Shown piece by piece: positions 60,389 to 64,000 of a stretch of DNA of 64,000 nucleotides. The DNA is from Streptomyces sp. HUAS CB01 (GTDB taxonomy: Bacteria > Actinomycetota > Actinomycetes > Streptomycetales > Streptomycetaceae), in assembly GCF_030406905.1 (NCBI RefSeq), contig NZ_CP129137.1, forward strand, positions 4,484,001 to 4,548,000, read 5' to 3'. Under the pieces are notes generated by a model. That model ran no database searches. It saw only the letters and a list, made by a program, of their open reading frames with translations, and was not told where the DNA came from. How positions within the stretch are numbered: the first letter of the stretch is position 1; every line of letters begins with the position of its first letter. The position numbers were made by a program, and so were the translations under genes.

Positions 60389-61708
60389 TCACGCGCCGAG
60401 GAGCGACTGCCCGCAGACACGTACGACCTGGCCGTTCACGGGCCCCGACGCCGGGTGGGCCAGCCAGGCCGTCGTCTCCGCGACGTCCTCCGGGAGGCCG
60501 CCCTGGGCCAGTGAGTTCATCCGGCGGCCCGCCTCGCGGATCAGCAGCGGCACGGCCGCGGTCATCCTCGTCTCGATGAAGCCGGGCGCGACGGCGTTGA
60601 CCGTGACGCCGTGCTCGGCGGCGGCGCGGGGGGCGAGCGAACGCACCAGGCCGATGATCCCGGCCTTGCTCGCGGCGTAGTTCGTCTGACCGGCGTTGCC
60701 GGCGATGCCCGCGATGGAGGCCGTCGCGACGATCCGGCCGCCGTTCGCCAGCACTCCGGCCTTCAGCAGCGTGTCCGTGATGTCGAGCACCGACGACAGG
60801 TTCACGTCCACCACGGAACTCCAGCGCTCCGAGGGCATGTTGGCGAGCCTGCGGTCGCGAGTGACGCCCGCGTTGTGGACGAGGACGCCCAGCCCGTCGG
60901 GAAAGGCGTCGGCGATGCGCTCCGCCGCGTCGTCCGCCGTGATGTCCAGCGGGAGCGCCGCCGCGCCGAGCCGTTCGGCGGTGCGGCCGAGTTCGTCCCG
61001 GGCCCGGGGTGTGTCGAGGCAGACGACGCCGGCGCCGTCGCGCACGAGGGTGGCGGCGACGGCCGCGCCGATCCCGCGTGCAGCGCCGGTGACGAGCGCG
61101 GTGCGGCCGGCGAGCGGACGGGACCAGTCGTCGGGAGCCGCCTGGGCGGAGTCGCCCACCTCGACCGTCTGCCCGCTGATGTAGGCCGACTTGGGGGAGA
61201 GGAGGAACCGCAGCGTCGACTCGGCGGCGCGGGCGCCGCCGGCGATCCGCACCAGGTTCACGGTCCTGCCCCGGCCGATCTCCTTGCCGAGGGAGCGCAC
61301 GAACCCGTCCAGCGCCTGCTGGGCGGCGGCCTGGTGGTGGTCCGTCGCGGAGAGCGGGGCGCCGAGGACCACGATCCGGCCGCTCGCCGCGACGGACCGC
61401 ACGACGGGGTGGAGCAGGGCGTGCACTCCGGCGAGCCCTCGCGCGGACGCGACGCCCGTCGCGTCGAGCACGACCGCTGCGGGGTCGGCGGCCGCGGCGG
61501 CCACCGGCAGACCCGTCGAGGCGAGGACCGCGGCGAGGTCCGCTCCTGCGACCGTGGACGAACCCACCGTCAGATGCGCCAGCTCGCCGTCGAGCGTGGG
61601 GTGTTCGGGTGTCCAGCGGTGCAGCGCGGCCGGTTCCGGGAGTCCGAGGCGGCGCGTGAGGAAGCGGCCGGGCGCGGTGTGGGTGAAACGCAGATAGCGG
61701 TCGGCCAT
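60389..61708 (-). CDS. 3-oxoacyl-ACP/CoA reductase, FabG4-like large form
   Basis: 439 residues, about 190 longer at the N-terminus than ordinary FabG. The N-terminal domain (up to about 205) is a degenerate Rossmann unit with a flavodoxin-like start. The C-terminal SDR domain has the cofactor motif TGAARGIGAAVA, the NAG motif LVHNAGVTRDR, and catalytic Ser/Tyr/Lys in SIAGIAGNAGQTNYAASKAG. This is the two-domain FabG4 type of mycobacteria, NADH-dependent and linked to CoA-thioesters. With the MaoC gene and the adjacent thiolase remnant it suggests a beta-oxidation or acyl-chain modification set. Confidence 0.92.
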   Translation of the reverse strand: MADRYLRFTHTAPGRFLTRRLGLPEPAALHRWTPEHPTLDGELAHLTVGSSTVAGADLAAVLASTGLPVAAAAADPAAVVLDATGVASARGLAGVHALLHPVVRSVAASGRIVVLGAPLSATDHHQAAAQQALDGFVRSLGKEIGRGRTVNLVRIAGGARAAESTLRFLLSPKSAYISGQTVEVGDSAQAAPDDWSRPLAGRTALVTGAARGIGAAVAATLVRDGAGVVCLDTPRARDELGRTAERLGAAALPLDITADDAAERIADAFPDGLGVLVHNAGVTRDRRLANMPSERWSSVVDVNLSSVLDITDTLLKAGVLANGGRIVATASIAGIAGNAGQTNYAASKAGIIGLVRSLAPRAAAEHGVTVNAVAPGFIETRMTAAVPLLIREAGRRMNSLAQGGLPEDVAETTAWLAHPASGPVNGQVVRVCGQSLLGA

Positions 61709-61739
61709 GGTCGTCCGGACTCCCTGCTGGGTCGTGGAT

Positions 61740-61753
61740 TTACTCCAGAGTAA
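61740..61753 (-). promoter_or_regulatory. Palindromic operator TTACTC-CA-GAGTAA in the fabG promoter
   Basis: A perfect 6-2-6 palindrome 32 bp upstream of fabG, with a second half-site TTACTCAGAGG at 61756. It resembles TetR operators (TTAC-N6-GTAA) and may be shared with 58631. It also lies in front of the remains of the thiolase gene. Confidence 0.65.
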
Positions 61754-61794
61754 GGTTACTCAGAGGTCAGGAGTTGGTCGAGGTGTAACTCGGA

Positions 61795-63039
61795 GAGGTC
61801 CGCAGGGTCGCGATCGTCGGGGCAGCCGTACTCCGTTCGCCGGTTCCGACGGCCCCTGCGCACCACCGCCTCCGACCAGGAGGTGCCCGCCGCACGGGAC
61901 GGGATCGTCGAGCGGTACGGCTGCGGGAACCGGGCGCGGTGGGCGTTCGTGGCCGGCGCGGTCCTCGAGCGCATTCGGGACCCAACCTCGCCCGCGAGAC
62001 CGTCCTCGGCTCGGGCCTGGATCCGCGCACCCCGGCCTACGACATCCAGCAGGCCTGCGGCACGGGCGTCTCGGCGGTCGTCGCAGCCGACACGATCGCG
62101 CTCGGCGCCGCCCACTCCGCCGTCGCGGGCGGCGCCGACACGGCAAGCGACGCGCCCCTCGCCGTCGAGGACGACCTGCGCGGGGCAACGGTTCGCCGCC
62201 CGGCGCGCGAAGGGACTCGGTGGCCGCCTGAAAAGACGCTGTCCGGTGTGCGCCCCTCCCCACGCGTGCCCGACATCCCGCGCAACGCCGAACCCCGCAC
62301 GGGCCTCTCCATGGGCGAGCACGCCGCGATCACCGCCCGGAAGCGGGGGACCACCCGCGAGGACCAGGACGCACTCGCCGCCGGGAGCCGCCGGCGTCTG
62401 GCCGGCCGCCTACGAGCGGGGGTTCCTGCGCGATCGCCGCGCCGTTCCGGGGAGTCGCCCGGGACCAGAACCTGCGCCCCGGTTCGACGGCCGCGAAACT
62501 CGCCGCGCTCAAGCCGGTGTTCGGCACGGACCACGACAACCCGACGACGACCGCGCGCAATTCGACGCCGCTCACCGACGGGGCGGCGGTCGTGCTGCTC
62601 GCCATTGAGGGGTGGGCGGAGGCCCGCGGGCGTGAGGTCCTGGCCCGTCTCACGGCGTACGAGACGGCAGCGGTGGACCGCGTGGACGGGACGCGGGGCT
62701 GCTGACGGCGCCGGCCCGCGCGGTCCCCGCGGATGCTGGAGCGCACCGGTCCGGGGACGGAGGACTTCGACCTCGTCGAGATCCACGAGGCCGTCGCCCC
62801 GCAGGTCCTCGCCACGCTCGCGGCCCGGGAGGACCAGGGACTCGCCCCGGTGGACCGCGCGAGGCTCGATGTCGCGGGGCCTCGCCGGCGACCGGCCACC
62901 CGTTCGCGGCCACCGGCGCCCGGATCGTCGCGACCCCTCGCCACGCTCCTCGCGGAGCGGGAGGGGCCCGGCCCGCGGGCTGATCTCGCTCTGCGCGGCG
63001 GGCGGGCAGGGCGTGACGGCGATCCTGGAACGGCCGTAG
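61795..63039 (+). pseudogene. Acetyl-CoA acetyltransferase (thiolase) pseudogene, many frameshifts
   Basis: Thiolase similarity runs the whole length but jumps between all three frames. DGIVERYGCGNRARWAFVAG (near 61900) is in one frame; ETVLGSGLDPRTPAYDIQQACGTG (Cys nucleophile, near 62005-62080), SAVAGGADTASDAPLAVEDD and RNAEPRTGLSMGEHAAITA in a second. AAYERGFLRD is back in the first frame, and TPLTDGAAVVLLAIEGWAEARG (62570) and EDFDLVEIHEAVAPQVLATLAA (active His) in the third. The end RGLISLCAAGGQGVTAILER returns to the second frame. At least six shifts are needed. Divergent from fabG. Natural decay is likely, but sequencing errors in very GC-rich DNA must be ruled out. Confidence 0.82.
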
Positions 63040-63182
63040 CACCTCGGGGCCGGGTGCTCCGAGGGTCCTCCGGTGTCCTGGGCTCGGGTCAGTGCCCGGC
63101 GGGTCGTCCCGGGCCGGGGGCTCGGTGGGTCCTCCGGCGCCCGGATCGGCCGGGGCCCGGGGCCTCACTGGTCCTCCGGTTT

Positions 63183-63280
63183 CCGGGATCCGGGGTGGGG
63201 CCTCCCGGGTCGTCCGGGGCCCGGGATCCGGGGTGGGGCCTCCCGGGGCCCGGGATCCGGGGTGGGTCCCCCGTCGTCCG
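63183..63280 (+). repeat. Imperfect tandem repeats of a GGGATCCGGGGTGGG unit
   Basis: The block CCGGGATCCGGGGTGGGGCC recurs at about 63183, 63221 and 63260, the last with one base changed near the end. Spacing is 38 and 39 bp. It lies in the gap between the thiolase pseudogene and the DUF1992 gene, where no gene is present. Confidence 0.65.
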
Positions 63281-63299
63281 GGACCCGGCGGACGTGCGG

Positions 63300-63698
63300 T
63301 CAGCCCCGCCGGAGCCGCCACTCCCGGAGGACCTCGTCCACGTCGTACGGCCTGCGTCCGAGCGGCGGACCCGGCGGCGGCATCATCAGCATCCGGGTGA
63401 TCCTCTCGTTGATCTCCGTGACGATCCGGCGCACCGCGGCCTCCGACGGGGCTCGGTACGCCTTCTCCAGCGCGTCCTCGGCCTCCTTGCGCAGGGCGAG
63501 AGCGGGCGGCAGGACGGCGATGCCTTCCTTGTGCATCTTGCCCTTGACCCACCACAGCTCGTCGTACGGCGCCAGGTCGTCGGGCAGGGGCTTGCCGAGG
63601 CCCGGCAGCTCCTCGAACTCCCCGCGTTCCCTCGCGTCGCGGATCTGCTTGTCGACCCACGACTCGAAACTGACGCCCGGGGGCTTGCGCTCGGTCAT
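63300..63698 (-). CDS. DUF1992 (DnaJ homologue subfamily C member 28-like conserved domain) protein
   Basis: 132 residues from ATG 63698. The conserved signature FESWVDKQIRDARERGEFEELPGLGKPLP at about 10-38 is that of DUF1992, the domain found in DNAJC28-like proteins but here without a J domain. DEEWWVKGKMHKEG-like sequence (ELWWVKGKMHKEGI) and ALRKEAEDALEKAYRAPSEAAVRRIVTEINERI follow. Function unknown. Divergent from the GNAT gene at the window edge. Confidence 0.9.
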   Translation of the reverse strand: MTERKPPGVSFESWVDKQIRDARERGEFEELPGLGKPLPDDLAPYDELWWVKGKMHKEGIAVLPPALALRKEAEDALEKAYRAPSEAAVRRIVTEINERITRMLMMPPPGPPLGRRPYDVDEVLREWRLRRG

Positions 63699-63755
63699 GC
63701 CTTCCAGGGTACGGATGTGCGAGGGCGCCGGTGAGGGCTCTGGGACACTTGAACC

Positions 63756-64000
63756 GTGCTGATCAGAGAGGCGACCGCGCAGGACTGGGACCGCATCTGG
63801 CCCTTCTGGAGAAGGATCGTGTCCGCCGGCGACACCTACGCATGGGATCCGGACACCGACGAGCCCGCCGCACGCGCGCTGTGGATGGCGCCCTCCCACC
63901 GGGTGTTCGTGGTCGAGGACGAGGACGGCACGCTGGTCGCGTCGGCGTACGTGCGGCCCAACTACGGCGGCCCCGCCGCGCACATCGCCAACGCGGGCTT
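63756..64000 (+). CDS. GNAT family N-acetyltransferase, partial (3' end outside window)
   Basis: 81 codons from GTG 63756: VLIREATAQDWDRIWPFWRRIVSAGDTYAWDPD and later VFVVEDEDGTLVASAYVRPNYGGPAAHIANAG, the first two strands of a GNAT fold up to the start of the acetyl-CoA region. No ribosome binding site stands out. Confidence 0.85.
   Translation, partial: MLIREATAQDWDRIWPFWRRIVSAGDTYAWDPDTDEPAARALWMAPSHRVFVVEDEDGTLVASAYVRPNYGGPAAHIANAG

Noticed and set aside
1..64000. CRISPR array, transposase, integrase, tRNA or rRNA genes
   Set aside because: None seen; repeats found are few, short and tied to promoters or gaps.

Overview
The window is high-GC actinobacterial chromosome and almost certainly Streptomyces: third codon positions are nearly all G or C, GTG and TTG starts with GGAGG-type ribosome binding sites are common, and it carries streptomycete hallmarks (bldN with its anti-sigma gene rsbN, a Rex-controlled hem operon, class I lysyl-tRNA synthetase, the futalosine menaquinone pathway, DUF3558 lipoproteins, DUF4229, DUF2637). 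It is mostly core chromosome with one small decaying patch. No insertion sequence, prophage, CRISPR array, tRNA or rRNA was seen.

Layout. 1-2.7 kb: tail of a lysophospholipid acyltransferase, then rsbN and bldN (developmental ECF sigma factor) on the minus strand, with a sigma-BldN-like promoter in front of rsbN. 3-10.7 kb: HAD phosphatase, glutaredoxin, then rex-hemA-hemC-hemD-hemB with a Rex operator upstream of rex. 10.8-17.1 kb: DUF4253 protein, an imine-reductase-like dehydrogenase, DUF1876 protein, and divergent argS and lysS whose shared intergenic region holds a cluster of DnaA-box-like repeats. 17.2-21.9 kb: DUF2637 membrane protein, two DUF3558 lipoproteins, rtcB. 22-23.6 kb: an FG-GAP secreted protein with a disturbed 5' end and a truncated DUF4240 gene. 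23.6-28.5 kb: a padR/ABC-transporter operon and a divergent polysaccharide deacetylase lipoprotein that share an AT-rich palindrome in their promoters. 28.5-39 kb: secreted S33 peptidase, SDR, YnfA, flavin monooxygenase with divergent TetR regulator and a tandem operator array, Mut7-C protein, GNAT, AraC regulator, DinB-like protein, CorA.

39-47.7 kb is a haem/cytochrome c block: hemL, a phosphatase, a deacetylase-like lipoprotein, then a TlpA thioredoxin, ccdA, resB and ccsB (system II cytochrome c maturation). 47.8-55 kb is a menaquinone block: UbiD-type decarboxylase, UbiA-type prenyltransferase, UbiX, an Lrp/AsnC regulator and mqnE, with a deaminase and a rhomboid protease interspersed. 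Together with rex-hem at the left, much of the window serves haem, cytochrome and quinone supply, that is, respiration and its redox control.

55-64 kb: GNAT, DUF4229, a DAACS symporter behind a cysteine-containing leader peptide, the 24-residue ribosomal protein bL37 gene, a TetR regulator, a MaoC-type dehydratase and a FabG4-type reductase, then a thiolase gene broken by many frameshifts, a DUF1992 protein and a partial GNAT.

The most interesting new-looking signals are the leader peptide plus alternating repeats before the symporter, the DnaA-box cluster between argS and lysS, the PadR palindrome linking an exporter to a deacetylase, the six-unit TetR operator array, and the decayed thiolase beside its intact partners. 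No wholly novel multi-gene system could be demonstrated from sequence alone.
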